Assembly: GCA_042701975.1 (NCBI GenBank)
Contig: CP170561.1
Coordinates: forward strand, 3,348,001-3,412,000
DNA length: 64,000 nt
Origin: JAFALK01 sp042701975
GTDB lineage: Bacteria; Pseudomonadota; Gammaproteobacteria; Burkholderiales; Burkholderiaceae_C
Direction: 5' to 3'
Below the pieces are notes generated by a model. That model worked only from the letters and a program-made list of their open reading frames with translations. It ran no database searches and was not told the origin of the DNA. Positions within the stretch are counted from its first letter, which is position 1, and each line of letters opens with the position of its first letter. Positions 8,234-16,463 of this stretch are shown piece after piece. The position numbers and the translations under genes are program-made.

Positions 8234-9259
8234 ATGAGCAATGCAATTGCCATGGCCGGGGAGGCATGCGAGGGGCAGACGTGGAGTCTGTGCTGGCAGG
8301 CCGCGGTCGGTCGTGACTTCTGCATCGCCCCTGCGCTGGTCGACCGGATCCGCGGGCGCCTGATCGCTGCCCACGAGCGCGAGGGGCGCGTGCTGATCGA
8401 CTTCGTACTGCTGCCCAACGAGATTCATTCCGTCACTCAGCTGCGTCCCGGCGATTCCGTCTCCGCGGTCGCGCGATCCTTTGGCACGGTCGTCTCTCGA
8501 TGGGTGAGAGGCCTGCAACCCCACAGGGGGCCGGTGCTCGCGGGTGCGTATTGCGCGCTGCGACTGGAGTCTGACGCGGCGGTGAGGCAGGAGATCAAGA
8601 TGCTGGCCTGGCGGCCTGTATTCCTTGGGGTCAGTTCAAGACGAAATCAGTATCGACATGCCGCACTCCGGTATGCCCTTGGGCTGCGTCCGGCGAGAGG
8701 CTTCGATACGGTGCCGTTGTTGCAGTACTTCGGAGAGCGGACGAACGTCGCCCGTGCAGAGCTGGGTCGCTGGCTGGCCAAGCGTCCGTCGAACGAGGAC
8801 TGGCGGATGTGGGAGCTGACAAGGGGGTTGCAACTTGCGAGTGACAACAACGGCCCGCCGCCTTTCCTGGCCAAAAAGGTCGGCCGTGCCGCGGCCGCAC
8901 TCATCGCCGCAGGTGGTGGTTACGGGATCGAGGGCGCCTTGCAAGTCCTCGAGACCTGGGTCACCGCCAAGATCAGTCCGTCCGTGCGAATCGACCTGCA
9001 CGCCGGCACAGGCGCGCTGGTATCCAGAGGGCGCGCTCTGGTAGGTGGGTTGGCAGTCAAGCACCAGCTCTGTTCGGCGGCCGCAGTCGCGCGCCACTTC
9101 GGGAAGGCCAAGGCAACCCTGTGCGAGCAGATGGCTGCATGTCGAGCTCGGCCGTTGGATCGACTCATCCTGCGCACTGATCTCGATCGCATCCTGGAAG
9201 AAGCCGCTCTGCTGCGGCGAAACCCTGCAGTCCGCAGCCCACGGTGCCGGACGGATTGA
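8234..9259 (+). CDS. RAYT-like (Y1 transposase-fold) protein with degraded catalytic motif
   Basis: This 341-residue protein aligns by eye with REP-associated tyrosine transposases. FVLLPNEIHSVTQLRPGD matches their Y.LMPNH.HLLV block. RGPVLAGAYCALRLESDAAVRQEIKMLAWRPV matches the GHLFQGRYKAILVE-to-LNPV block. LLQYFGERTNVARAELGRWL matches the following segment. LCSAAAVARHFGKAKATLCEQM resembles the C-terminal helix-turn-helix. However the catalytic H-x-H is replaced by N-E-I-H, so nicking activity is unlikely. It may be a domesticated DNA-binding relative. It is divergent from the lasso operon and convergent with an AlpA regulator. No flanking REP palindromes were seen in the window. Confidence 0.6.
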   Translation: MSNAIAMAGEACEGQTWSLCWQAAVGRDFCIAPALVDRIRGRLIAAHEREGRVLIDFVLLPNEIHSVTQLRPGDSVSAVARSFGTVVSRWVRGLQPHRGPVLAGAYCALRLESDAAVRQEIKMLAWRPVFLGVSSRRNQYRHAALRYALGLRPARGFDTVPLLQYFGERTNVARAELGRWLAKRPSNEDWRMWELTRGLQLASDNNGPPPFLAKKVGRAAAALIAAGGGYGIEGALQVLETWVTAKISPSVRIDLHAGTGALVSRGRALVGGLAVKHQLCSAAAVARHFGKAKATLCEQMAACRARPLDRLILRTDLDRILEEAALLRRNPAVRSPRCRTD

Positions 9260-9292
9260 ACTTGCTGCGACGGTGCACATGGACGGCACGCT

Positions 9293-9517
9293 TCAGTGCG
9301 AAGAGGGCCGAGCCTTGCCCCACGATTCAAGGTCGGACCGTCTCCATGCGATGGCACGTTGTCCGATCCGTACGGGGCGAGGAAACCTGTTGTCGGCGAC
9401 CATCCGGTAGATGGTCGAGCGCCCCAATCCTGTGATGCGAAGAACGCTGGGTAAGCGCAGGAAGGTCGTGCTCGCGGACTGTGCTCGGGAGGGCTGGTGC
9501 GGCTGCTGCAGTGGCAT
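9293..9517 (-). CDS. AlpA-family regulator (excisionase-like winged helix)
   Basis: A 74-residue DNA-binding protein with the AlpA pattern: FLRLPSVLRITGLGRSTIYRMV, FPRPVRIGQRAIAWRRSDLESW. AlpA-type proteins regulate prophage or integrative-element genes and act like excisionases. I took the ATG at 9517 because GAAGGAG lies six nt upstream; a TTG further out at 9538 is less likely. It ends 33 nt from the end of the RAYT-like gene, tail to tail. No integrase is present, so it is either a remnant of an element or an independent regulator. Confidence 0.8.
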   Translation of the reverse strand: MPLQQPHQPSRAQSASTTFLRLPSVLRITGLGRSTIYRMVADNRFPRPVRIGQRAIAWRRSDLESWGKARPSSH

Positions 9518-9649
9518 GAGAGTCTCCTTCGGAATCAAATCTATGCCCTCAACTCCATTTGTGCGCGATGAAATTCACCTCAAATCTCCCGCGGGATCAA
9601 AGACAGCAGGGCTTTGATCGTCAGCTGCGCTGGCCTGAGAAGGCGCACG

Positions 9650-9672
9650 TTGACAGCGTGCGACAGTGTCAA
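9650..9672. promoter_or_regulatory. Inverted repeat TTGACA-N11-TGTCAA upstream of methyltransferase
   Basis: A perfect 6-bp inverted repeat with 11 nt between arms lies 84 nt before the methyltransferase start. It could be an operator for a dimeric regulator, and the left arm matches a -35 consensus, though no good -10 follows at 17 nt. Function is inference. Confidence 0.35.
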
Positions 9673-9755
9673 GCCGGCAGTTTGCCGCGATCATTGACGC
9701 GGCGGGTTCTGCCCATCAGGATTGCCGGGCCCGAGGGCGACTACTAAGGCTGGCC

Positions 9756-10586
9756 ATGGCCCATCTTGACACCTCCTTCTCCGGCTCCATCCCCAAGCTC
9801 TACGACACCCTGATGGTGCCGATGATCTTCGAGGTCTACGCCGCCCACACGGCCCAGCGCGTGGCCGCCGGCTCGCCCAGGGCTGTGCTGGAGACCGCCG
9901 CCGGCACGGGCGCGGTCACGCGGGCGCTGGCGCCGCTGTTGCGTGCGGATGCGCGCTACGTGGTCACGGACCTGAACCAGGCGATGCTCGACTACGCGGT
10001 CAGCCGCGCGGATCTGGAGAGCGATTCACGCCTCCAGTGGCAGCAGGCCGATGCGCTCGTGCTGCCGTTTGAGGACGCCGTCTTCGACGCCGTCTTCTGC
10101 CAGTTCGGCGCGATGTTCTTCCCCAGCCGGCCTGCCGGTTTTGCAGAGGCGCGGCGCGTGCTGAAGCCGGGCGGGCGCTTCATCTTCAGCGTATGGGATC
10201 GCATCGAGGCCAACGAGTTCGCCAACGAAGTGACCAACGCGCTCGCCGAAGTGTTCCCGCAAGACCCGCCGCGCTTTCTCGCGCGCACGCCGCATGGCTA
10301 TCACGACCTGGCGCAGATCCGCGAGGACTTGCGGCAGGCGGGCTTTGCTGATGATGATGTGGTGACGGAGACGATCACCGAGCAGAGCCGCGCGCCGTCG
10401 GCGACGGACGCGGCGTTTGCGATGTGCCAGGGCTCACCGCTGCGCAACGAGATCGAGGCGCGTGATGCGAGCCTGCTTCAGCAGGCCACTGATCGTGCCG
10501 CAGCGGCCATTGCCAGCAGGCATGGGCACAGCGGGCCGGTGGCCGGCAAGATCCAGGCGCATCTGATCGTGGCGAAGAAGAAGTAA
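9756..10586 (+). CDS. Class I SAM-dependent methyltransferase
   Basis: A 276-residue protein with motif I in LETAAGTGAVTRAL, an acidic residue after beta2 (YVVTDLNQAML), motif LPFEDAVFDAVFCQFGAMFF and the post-III block RVLKPGGRFIFSVWDR, as in UbiE/COQ5-like methyltransferases. The substrate is unknown. The ATG at 9756 begins MAHLDTSFSG and fits the family; the open frame runs back to 9666 without similar character. It is monocistronic on the plus strand and converges with the Lnt-like gene. Confidence 0.82.
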   Translation: MAHLDTSFSGSIPKLYDTLMVPMIFEVYAAHTAQRVAAGSPRAVLETAAGTGAVTRALAPLLRADARYVVTDLNQAMLDYAVSRADLESDSRLQWQQADALVLPFEDAVFDAVFCQFGAMFFPSRPAGFAEARRVLKPGGRFIFSVWDRIEANEFANEVTNALAEVFPQDPPRFLARTPHGYHDLAQIREDLRQAGFADDDVVTETITEQSRAPSATDAAFAMCQGSPLRNEIEARDASLLQQATDRAAAAIASRHGHSGPVAGKIQAHLIVAKKK

Positions 10587-10604
10587 GTAGCAGCGCTCGC
10601 TGGC

Positions 10605-12059
10605 CTATGGTTGACGCTGCATGCGCACAGCGCGCACCAGCAAGCCCAGCAGCAGTGCCACATTCACCCACGCAAACCAGTTCCCCCAACGCGCGTACAG
10701 CGTCGAAGTAGCCCGCAGCGGCAGATCCTCCACCAGTTCCGCGTCTTGGGTTTCACTGGACGCCTCCGCCAGCACGCGCCCCCGATCGTCGCTGAGCGTC
10801 AGCCGTCCGCTGCGCGCCGAACGCGCAATCGCGAAGCCGCTCTCCACGCCGCGCATCACAGCCATGCGGCCGTGCAGCCAGCCGTCGGCACCAAAATCCC
10901 AGGCCGGAACCAGGAGCAACTGCGCACCACGCGCGGCGTAGGCATTCCCGATGTCTTGGAAGTCCATGTCCTTGCAGATCGCCAGGCCGATGTCGGGAGC
11001 ACCGGGCAGCACGGTGAAGTCCGTGCCCGCGAGGTAGTTGTCCTCCAGGCCAGGAATCAGATGGCGTTTGCTGTAGGTCGTCGCCGGAGTGCGCGCGGCC
11101 TCGAACGTCAGCGCTGCGTTGTGCTCGTGCTCGTTGTGCTCGAGCTTCTGCGAGAAATTGGTGAGTGCCACGCCAACGTTCAGTGTCAACCCATGCCGAG
11201 CTGCAGCGTCGGCCAAGGCGGGCAGGGCGGTGGCATCCGTGGCAGCGAACGATGTCTCGGGCAGGACGACCACACTCGCACCCTGTGCGGCCAGCCGTTC
11301 GATCGCGTCGAGATAGCGCTGCTGCAGGGCTTGGCCCGCTGGCTCGCCGACGGCCGGCCGCACGGGGCCACTCAGGGCGACCAAGCCGACGCGCAAGCTG
11401 CTCATCGCCGGCTCTTGCAGGCGCGCGTTGCCAAAGAGCAAGGTTCCGGCCAGCAACGCAAGCGCGAAGGCTCCCGCGATAGCGCGAAGCCGCGCAGTCG
11501 GCCCGGGCAGCAGCAGCACGGCAAGCGCCGAAGGCACCAGCAACACCAGAAACCCAATGCCCCAGATGCCGGTGAGTGAGGCGATCTGGATCACCGGCAG
11601 CATGTCCATCTGCGAGTAGCCGAGGTCGCCGAACGTGCCGTGTGGCGAGGTCAGTGTGCTCAGGAACTGAATCGCGCCCCAGAGCGCCGGCAACGCAAGT
11701 GCTGCGCTTATCACGCGGCCCATGCACCATAGCCGGCGGAACAGCGCCACGCACAACGTGAAAGTGACGGCCGGCACGGTGACCACGAGCAGGTCCACCG
11801 GCAGTGGCAGGCCGATGATGCCGTGCAGGTAGTGCCATTGGTTGAGCCCGGCGCAAGCGCCCGCGGTAGCAGCGGCGAGTAACGCGCAAGACAAGCTGAC
11901 CTGCGGCGCCAACAGCAAGACGGGCAGCGGTGCGAACCAGGTGAGCCACGGGTTTGGCGTCAAGCCGGTGCCGAACCACCAGGCTGCGCCTGAGAGCGCG
12001 GTGGCGAGTAGGCCGATCAGGAATTGCAGTTGCCTACTTGTTGTGCTGTGCGATGCCAT
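10605..12059 (-). CDS. Apolipoprotein N-acyltransferase-like membrane protein with nitrilase domain
   Basis: A 484-residue protein with about six to seven hydrophobic segments in residues 10-210, then a carbon-nitrogen hydrolase domain and a final transmembrane segment (FAWVNVALLLGLLVRAV). The nitrilase Glu-Lys-Cys triad is visible: VVLPETSF, YSKRHLIPG and LAICKDMDF. This is the Lnt layout, the enzyme that adds the third acyl chain to lipoproteins. It has no usual lnt neighbours such as corC or ybeY, and it is coupled to a TetR gene, so it may be a paralogue with a special substrate rather than the housekeeping Lnt. The start overlaps the end of the tetR-like gene by 26 nt, suggesting translational coupling. 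Confidence 0.75.
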   Translation of the reverse strand: MASHSTTSRQLQFLIGLLATALSGAAWWFGTGLTPNPWLTWFAPLPVLLLAPQVSLSCALLAAATAGACAGLNQWHYLHGIIGLPLPVDLLVVTVPAVTFTLCVALFRRLWCMGRVISAALALPALWGAIQFLSTLTSPHGTFGDLGYSQMDMLPVIQIASLTGIWGIGFLVLLVPSALAVLLLPGPTARLRAIAGAFALALLAGTLLFGNARLQEPAMSSLRVGLVALSGPVRPAVGEPAGQALQQRYLDAIERLAAQGASVVVLPETSFAATDATALPALADAAARHGLTLNVGVALTNFSQKLEHNEHEHNAALTFEAARTPATTYSKRHLIPGLEDNYLAGTDFTVLPGAPDIGLAICKDMDFQDIGNAYAARGAQLLLVPAWDFGADGWLHGRMAVMRGVESGFAIARSARSGRLTLSDDRGRVLAEASSETQDAELVEDLPLRATSTLYARWGNWFAWVNVALLLGLLVRAVRMQRQP

Positions 12060-12624
12060 CGAAGAGCCGTTCCAGAGATTGGAGATAGAAGGCGCGGAAT
12101 TGCGCGTTGTCGAAGCTGAAGCGGCCGGCGCGATACAGCGCGATCAGACCGTGCCCTTGCGCCCACAGGGTCATCGCCACATCCCATGGGTCACCTTGGC
12201 GCAACAGGCCTTGGCGCATACCTTGCACGAGCAGGTCGGCAATGACGGTCAGCGTGGGTGATTGCCGGTCCCGAAAGTCTTCTGGGAAGCGCCGCGCGTC
12301 TTCGCGGGGTACCGAGAAGCTGTGGTCGAACAGATGCGGCCGCTGCAGCGCGTAGTCGAGGTAGTTCTCCATCGCCTGACGGAGGTTGTGCATCAGGTCG
12401 GGATGGCGCGTCTGTGCTTCCCAATCTTTGGCAACCGCGGTGAAGGCGTGGTCGGAGATGTGCTTGAGCAGCGCTTCGCGATTGGGGAAGTGCCGGTAGA
12501 TGGCCATGGGTGTGATGCCCACGGCGTCGGCAACGCGACGCATGCTGACGGCGGCCGCGCCTTCGCGGTCGAGCAGCTTGCTGGCGGCGCGCAGAATCTT
12601 CTCTTGAGTCGTCAGGCGAGGCAT
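12034..12624 (-). CDS. TetR-family transcriptional regulator
   Basis: A 196-residue regulator. The N-terminal helix-turn-helix is ILRAASKLLDREGAAAVSM followed by VADAVGITPMAIYRHFPNREALL. The C-terminal ligand domain is not specific enough to name a ligand. I chose MPRLTTQEK at 12624 since that is the family start; the open frame runs further upstream but the extra residues look random. The ATG abuts a palindromic site and has no ribosome-binding site, so the mRNA may be leaderless. It probably controls itself and the downstream Lnt-like gene. Confidence 0.88.
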   Translation of the reverse strand: MPRLTTQEKILRAASKLLDREGAAAVSMRRVADAVGITPMAIYRHFPNREALLKHISDHAFTAVAKDWEAQTRHPDLMHNLRQAMENYLDYALQRPHLFDHSFSVPREDARRFPEDFRDRQSPTLTVIADLLVQGMRQGLLRQGDPWDVAMTLWAQGHGLIALYRAGRFSFDNAQFRAFYLQSLERLFDGIAQHNK

Positions 12625-12639
12625 GTATACACTGTATAC
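12625..12639. promoter_or_regulatory. Operator-like palindrome GTATAC-N3-GTATAC touching the tetR start codon
   Basis: Two GTATAC hexamers separated by ACT form an inverted repeat immediately before the ATG. On the minus strand a TTGACT (12653-12658) lies 17 nt from TACAGT within the palindrome, a plausible -35/-10 pair. Binding of the TetR protein here would block its own promoter. The pairing is read from sequence; autoregulation is inference. Confidence 0.55.
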
Positions 12640-12691
12640 GTGCTCCAACGGCCAGTCAATCCTCGCGCCGACCTGCGCGCAGCTGCCTGGC

Positions 12692-13708
12692 TCAGGCCTC
12701 GGCGTGCAGGTACGCTGCCATGTCCTGCACCGATTGCGCCATGGGCGTCCAGGGGGCCAGCCCCAGCGCTCTGGCGCGAACAACGCCGGGCACATACCGC
12801 TGCCGCGCTTGCATGCCTGCAATCGGTGCCTGCTGCATCACGCGCACGGGCTTGCCCGGCGCCAGCGTGTCGCGGATGGTGTGGGCCAGATCGGCAATCG
12901 AGATCGCCTCGTCACTACCCACGTTGTAGGCCGTACCGGCCTCGCCGCGCATCAGCAGCGTGAGCAACCAGACGGCCAGGTCGGCGCCGTGCAGGTAGGA
13001 GCGCAGCGGCGTGCCGTCACCGCCGACGGTGACGGCCTCGGCCTGCAGCGCATCGCGCACGAAGTTTCCCAGTGCGAAGTGGTCGTCGATGGGCAAGCCC
13101 GGACCGGAGAAGGCAAAGCAGCGCGCCGTCACGCAGGGCAGGCCGCTGAGCGTGCCCAGCATCTCCATCACGCGCTTGCCTTCGCCGTAGGCGCTGGTCG
13201 GGTTGAGCGTGTTGCAGGCGAGCGTGGAATCGTCGGGCTGGTGGGTCAGCTCGCCCGGCTGCGGGCCGTAGACGGCGCCGGAGCTGGTGAGCAGCACGCG
13301 CTGCACGCCGGCTTGGCGCGCGAAGGCGAGCACGCGGCGGCTGCCCTGGACGATGTCGTCGAACATCTGGCCGGCGGCGGCGTGGGCGGTGGCCGAGGTC
13401 TCGGTGGCGGCGTGGATCAGCAGATCAAAGCCGCCGTGCGGAAAATCGAAGTCGCGCACATTGCCTGGCGCGAAGCTCAGCCACGCTTGATCGCGGAACT
13501 GCGGATGGCGCGTGAGGAAAGCCTCTGGGTCGCGCGAGAGCACGCAGGTTGGGACGGTGCCCAACTCTTTGAGCGTGCTCAGCAGCCACAGGCCGAAGAA
13601 GCCCGTGCCGCCGGTGATGAAGAGCCGTTTACCGGCGAGGCTGCTGGCGTCGAGATGCGGCAGCACGGCGCGCACGCCGGCTGCCAGCACATCGCTCTTG
13701 CTCGGCAT
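12692..13708 (-). CDS. NAD-dependent epimerase/dehydratase (extended SDR), sugar operon
   Basis: A 338-residue extended short-chain dehydrogenase with the Rossmann motif ITGGTGFFG, the active-site pattern TSSGAVYG and YGEGK (Tyr-x-x-x-Lys), and NPTSAYGEGKR. It acts on a nucleotide sugar. In yersiniose-type pathways a reductase follows the two-carbon transfer (YerF role), and this gene could fill that place, but an epimerase is equally possible. It is the last gene of the operon; its ATG overlaps the preceding stop as TGATG. The tetR gene starts 67 nt downstream and appears separate. Confidence 0.8.
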   Translation of the reverse strand: MPSKSDVLAAGVRAVLPHLDASSLAGKRLFITGGTGFFGLWLLSTLKELGTVPTCVLSRDPEAFLTRHPQFRDQAWLSFAPGNVRDFDFPHGGFDLLIHAATETSATAHAAAGQMFDDIVQGSRRVLAFARQAGVQRVLLTSSGAVYGPQPGELTHQPDDSTLACNTLNPTSAYGEGKRVMEMLGTLSGLPCVTARCFAFSGPGLPIDDHFALGNFVRDALQAEAVTVGGDGTPLRSYLHGADLAVWLLTLLMRGEAGTAYNVGSDEAISIADLAHTIRDTLAPGKPVRVMQQAPIAGMQARQRYVPGVVRARALGLAPWTPMAQSVQDMAAYLHAEA

Positions 13709-14496
13709 CAGACGAGGTTGGCCGCCAGACTTTGCGCGATGCGCGAAAGCGGCGCGAGGTCGCGCTCGGCGTCGCAGTGCTGCCAGGCGCCGCGGTGTTC
13801 AAACGCGGTGAGCTGGCCGGCGCCGGCCAGCTTCTCCAGCGGCGTGGTCTCCAGCGGCGCGCTGCCGTCGAGCGCAAAGCGCGGCTCCCACACTTGCTTG
13901 TTGAAGAAGTAAAAGCCGCCGTTGATGGCCGCGGCCTCGATCACGGGGCGCGGCGCAAAGGCGCGGACCTTGCTCTCGCCATGGCGGATGCCCAGGATGC
14001 GAAAGCGCACCGGCACCTGCGTGGACACGAGCGTGGCCACAGTGCCTTGCGCTTCGTGGAAGGCCAGCTCGGCGCCCAGGTCCACGTCGCTGAGCGTGTC
14101 GGAGTAGGAGAGGGCGAAGCGCGGCGCGTCGGCCAGCCATTCCTTGCAGGCCAGCAGGCGCGCGGCGGTCGAGGCTTCAACCGGCGTAGCGACCACGCGG
14201 ATGCGCAGCTTGGCGTCGCCCACCTGCACGTGATGCACATGCGCCTGCACCGGGTCGGCATGCGTGCCGCAACGCTCGCGCAGCACGGCGTCGAAGGTCT
14301 CGGCCTGCAGGCCAGCGGCGAGGATGAAGTCCGTGGCGCCGTGGCGGGCGTAGTGCAGCACCACCCACCAGAACAGCGGCTTGTCCTGCACGGGGATGAG
14401 GGCCTTGTTCAGGCGTTCGCGCTGGCCTTCGCCGAGCACCACGCCCTGGCCGCCGCAGAGGACGACGACGGGGACTTGTTGGAGAGGCTTGCTCAT
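13708..14496 (-). CDS. Sugar-phosphate nucleotidyltransferase (second one in the operon)
   Basis: A 262-residue protein with the nucleotidyltransferase fold. The N-terminal VVVLCGGQG is followed by a changed pyrophosphorylase loop (GEGQRERLNKALIPV, where family members have GTRL...KPM), and there is a metal-binding SYSDTLSDVDL and a NGGFYFFNK block like that of RfbF. It resembles the RfbF family more than RmlA but is distinct from the RfbF at 20757-21530. The operon may therefore activate two sugars or polyols. Substrate and nucleotide cannot be read from the sequence. It lies 5 nt after the phosphatase gene. Confidence 0.72.
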   Translation of the reverse strand: MSKPLQQVPVVVLCGGQGVVLGEGQRERLNKALIPVQDKPLFWWVVLHYARHGATDFILAAGLQAETFDAVLRERCGTHADPVQAHVHHVQVGDAKLRIRVVATPVEASTAARLLACKEWLADAPRFALSYSDTLSDVDLGAELAFHEAQGTVATLVSTQVPVRFRILGIRHGESKVRAFAPRPVIEAAAINGGFYFFNKQVWEPRFALDGSAPLETTPLEKLAGAGQLTAFEHRGAWQHCDAERDLAPLSRIAQSLAANLV

Positions 14497-14501
14497 GATA
14501 A

Positions 14502-15320
14502 TCAGCGGGTCCAGAGTTGAAGATCGGCGGCCAGTTGCAGCAGGTGCTGCACCACGTCGCGCGAGCCGATGAAGTAGTCCACGCGCTGGGCGGCGCCGTC
14601 ACCGCGGCGGCGCAGGTGCACCTCGCAGCCAGCGGCGCGGGCGATGGCCGCAGCGCCGGCCACGTCCCACAGCTTGGCGTTGAAGCCGTACGCGGCCTGC
14701 AGCTTGCCGGCGGCGGCCCAGCAGATGTTCAGCGCCGCGCTACCGGTGCGCAAGCACCCGCGCGTGGCGTCGTTGATGGCCTGGAACAGCTGGTACTGCT
14801 CAGCCCCGGCCTTGGCGGAGAAGCTGGCGGCGACGAGCGCCTCGTCCAGCTTGGCATGCTGGTGCTGGAAGGGCCGGCCGTTGAGCAGGGCCTTCTCGGG
14901 CGTGAGGGTGAAGTACAGCTCGTCGAGCTTGGGCGCGCAGACGGCACCGAGGCGGAACTCGCCGTCTTCGAGCAGGCCAACCGACACCGCATACGGCGCC
15001 AGGCCGTGCGAGAAGTTGACCGTGCCGTCGATCGGGTCGACGACCCAGCAGCGCTCGGGCAGCGTGGCGGGACTGTCTTTGGGATCAGCCTCTTCGGAGA
15101 TGACCGGGATGCCGGTGACCTTGAGGCTGTCGATCAGCAGCTCGCTGATGCGCTGGTCGGCGGCGGTGACGATGTCGCGCAGGCTTTCCTTCTGGGCGAC
15201 CGATGCGGTGCTCGCGGCCGTCTCGGCCAGCTTGCCGCCGGCCAGCACGGCCGAGAGGGCCGTCTGCATCAGTTCGACGTGGTTGGGGGTGGTGGTGGCG
15301 GTGGTGGCGGCGGTGCTCAT
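14502..15320 (-). CDS. Inositol-monophosphatase-family phosphatase
   Basis: A 272-residue Mg-dependent phosphatase. Metal-binding residues are visible in ISEEADP, WVVDPIDGTVNFSHGL and the late KLWDVAGAAAIARAAGCE. Members remove phosphate from inositol, fructose bisphosphate, histidinol or sugar 1-phosphates. In this operon it lies between a mannitol-phosphate-dehydrogenase-like gene and a nucleotidyltransferase, so a polyol or sugar phosphate is the likely substrate. Its start overlaps the end of the dehydrogenase gene by four bases (ATGA). Confidence 0.83.
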   Translation of the reverse strand: MSTAATTATTTPNHVELMQTALSAVLAGGKLAETAASTASVAQKESLRDIVTAADQRISELLIDSLKVTGIPVISEEADPKDSPATLPERCWVVDPIDGTVNFSHGLAPYAVSVGLLEDGEFRLGAVCAPKLDELYFTLTPEKALLNGRPFQHQHAKLDEALVAASFSAKAGAEQYQLFQAINDATRGCLRTGSAALNICWAAAGKLQAAYGFNAKLWDVAGAAAIARAAGCEVHLRRRGDGAAQRVDYFIGSRDVVQHLLQLAADLQLWTR

Positions 15321-16456
15321 GCGGCGGTCCTCCGGGGCAGCGAGCGCAGCTCGGCGGTGATGGCGCCCATCTGGTCGCGCAGCATCAGGTCCAGGGGTTC
15401 GCCGGGACGCAGGCCCAGCACATAACGGTTGAAGTCAGCGGTGCTCATGCTCTTGTGCATCATGCGGATGTGGTGGTCCGGGTCGTTGGCGTCCTCGAAC
15501 AGCACGGCGCCGACGATGCCCTTCAAGAGGTGCTGCGGCAGCACGCCCAGGGTCAGGCACATCTGCGCCGCGCCGATCAGGCGGCCGTGCAACTCGAGCT
15601 TTCGCAGCGGCTCGCGGGCCACGCGCGAGACCGGGTCGAACAGCAGCTGGCAGCGGAAGCGCGAAAGCTCCTTCTGCGCGTACCAGTCGAGGAAGTCGTG
15701 CGGGATGTCCCACTGCAGCTTGAGCGCCTGCAGCATCTCGTTCATCGCGCCTTCGACGAGTGCAGCCGCCTTGGGGTGCTGCATGGCCTCGTGCACATAG
15801 GTGTTGCCCATCAGCGCGCCGAGGTAGGCGGTGATGCAGTGCGGCGTGTTGTGCAGGTAGAGCTTGGGCGTCCACTGGTGGCGCAGCAGTTCTTCGCGCG
15901 GCAGCCAGGTCATCTCGCCGTGCAGCGGCAGCGGGCCCTCAGCGAACTCTTCGATGAACTGCACGCCGTTCTCGGTCGTGATGGCCAGCGGGTCTTCGGC
16001 CAGCATCTGGGCCGGCGCGGTGTTGGAGGTGATCACGTCCGGCACGGCAAACACCACGCGGTCATGGCCGACCACGCGCTTGGCCACCGCCACCGTGTCG
16101 GGCTCGTTCTCGCACAGGATCAGCGGGATGGTGGAGCCGGCCATCAGCTTGGCGGCGCGCTCCACATTGCGCGGGCCCACCGAGAAGAAGCAGGCCGCGG
16201 CGTCCTTGTGCTCTTCGAGCTTGAACTGCGCCGGTGTGTAGGCGCGCAGCACGGGCACCTGCTTCTTTTGATACTCGTCGCCGTTCGGGCCCTTGGTGAC
16301 GCGGAAGGTGGGATAGCTGCCCTGCGCGTTCATGCGGTCGACGATGGCCGGGTTGCTGTCGATGAAGATCAGGTCGTGCTTTGTCTCATCGAGCGTCCAG
16401 GGCATGTAGCCGCGCCCGATGGCGCCGGCTCCAAGCATGAGGATCTTGGTTTTCAT
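15317..16456 (-). CDS. Mannitol-1-phosphate-dehydrogenase-like polyol dehydrogenase
   Basis: A 379-residue oxidoreductase with the N-terminal Rossmann motif MLGAGAIGRGYMPW and the downstream pattern PLILCENEP and VPDVITSNT, as in mannitol dehydrogenases of the polyol-specific long-chain family. The second domain begins near KLYLHNTPHCITAYLGALMG, a region where this family carries its catalytic Lys and His (K-x4-N-x2-H). It probably interconverts a keto-sugar phosphate and a polyol phosphate. It sits 7 nt after the thiamine-diphosphate enzyme. Polyol use in the O-antigen or capsule is a reasonable guess. Confidence 0.75.
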   Translation of the reverse strand: MKTKILMLGAGAIGRGYMPWTLDETKHDLIFIDSNPAIVDRMNAQGSYPTFRVTKGPNGDEYQKKQVPVLRAYTPAQFKLEEHKDAAACFFSVGPRNVERAAKLMAGSTIPLILCENEPDTVAVAKRVVGHDRVVFAVPDVITSNTAPAQMLAEDPLAITTENGVQFIEEFAEGPLPLHGEMTWLPREELLRHQWTPKLYLHNTPHCITAYLGALMGNTYVHEAMQHPKAAALVEGAMNEMLQALKLQWDIPHDFLDWYAQKELSRFRCQLLFDPVSRVAREPLRKLELHGRLIGAAQMCLTLGVLPQHLLKGIVGAVLFEDANDPDHHIRMMHKSMSTADFNRYVLGLRPGEPLDLMLRDQMGAITAELRSLPRRTAA

Positions 16457-16463
16457 GTGCGGA

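Noticed and set aside
7995..8267. Second small precursor-like frame upstream of the lasso operon
   Set aside because: The 90-residue frame has no Thr-x-Gly junction, no acidic residue at ring positions and no ribosome-binding site.
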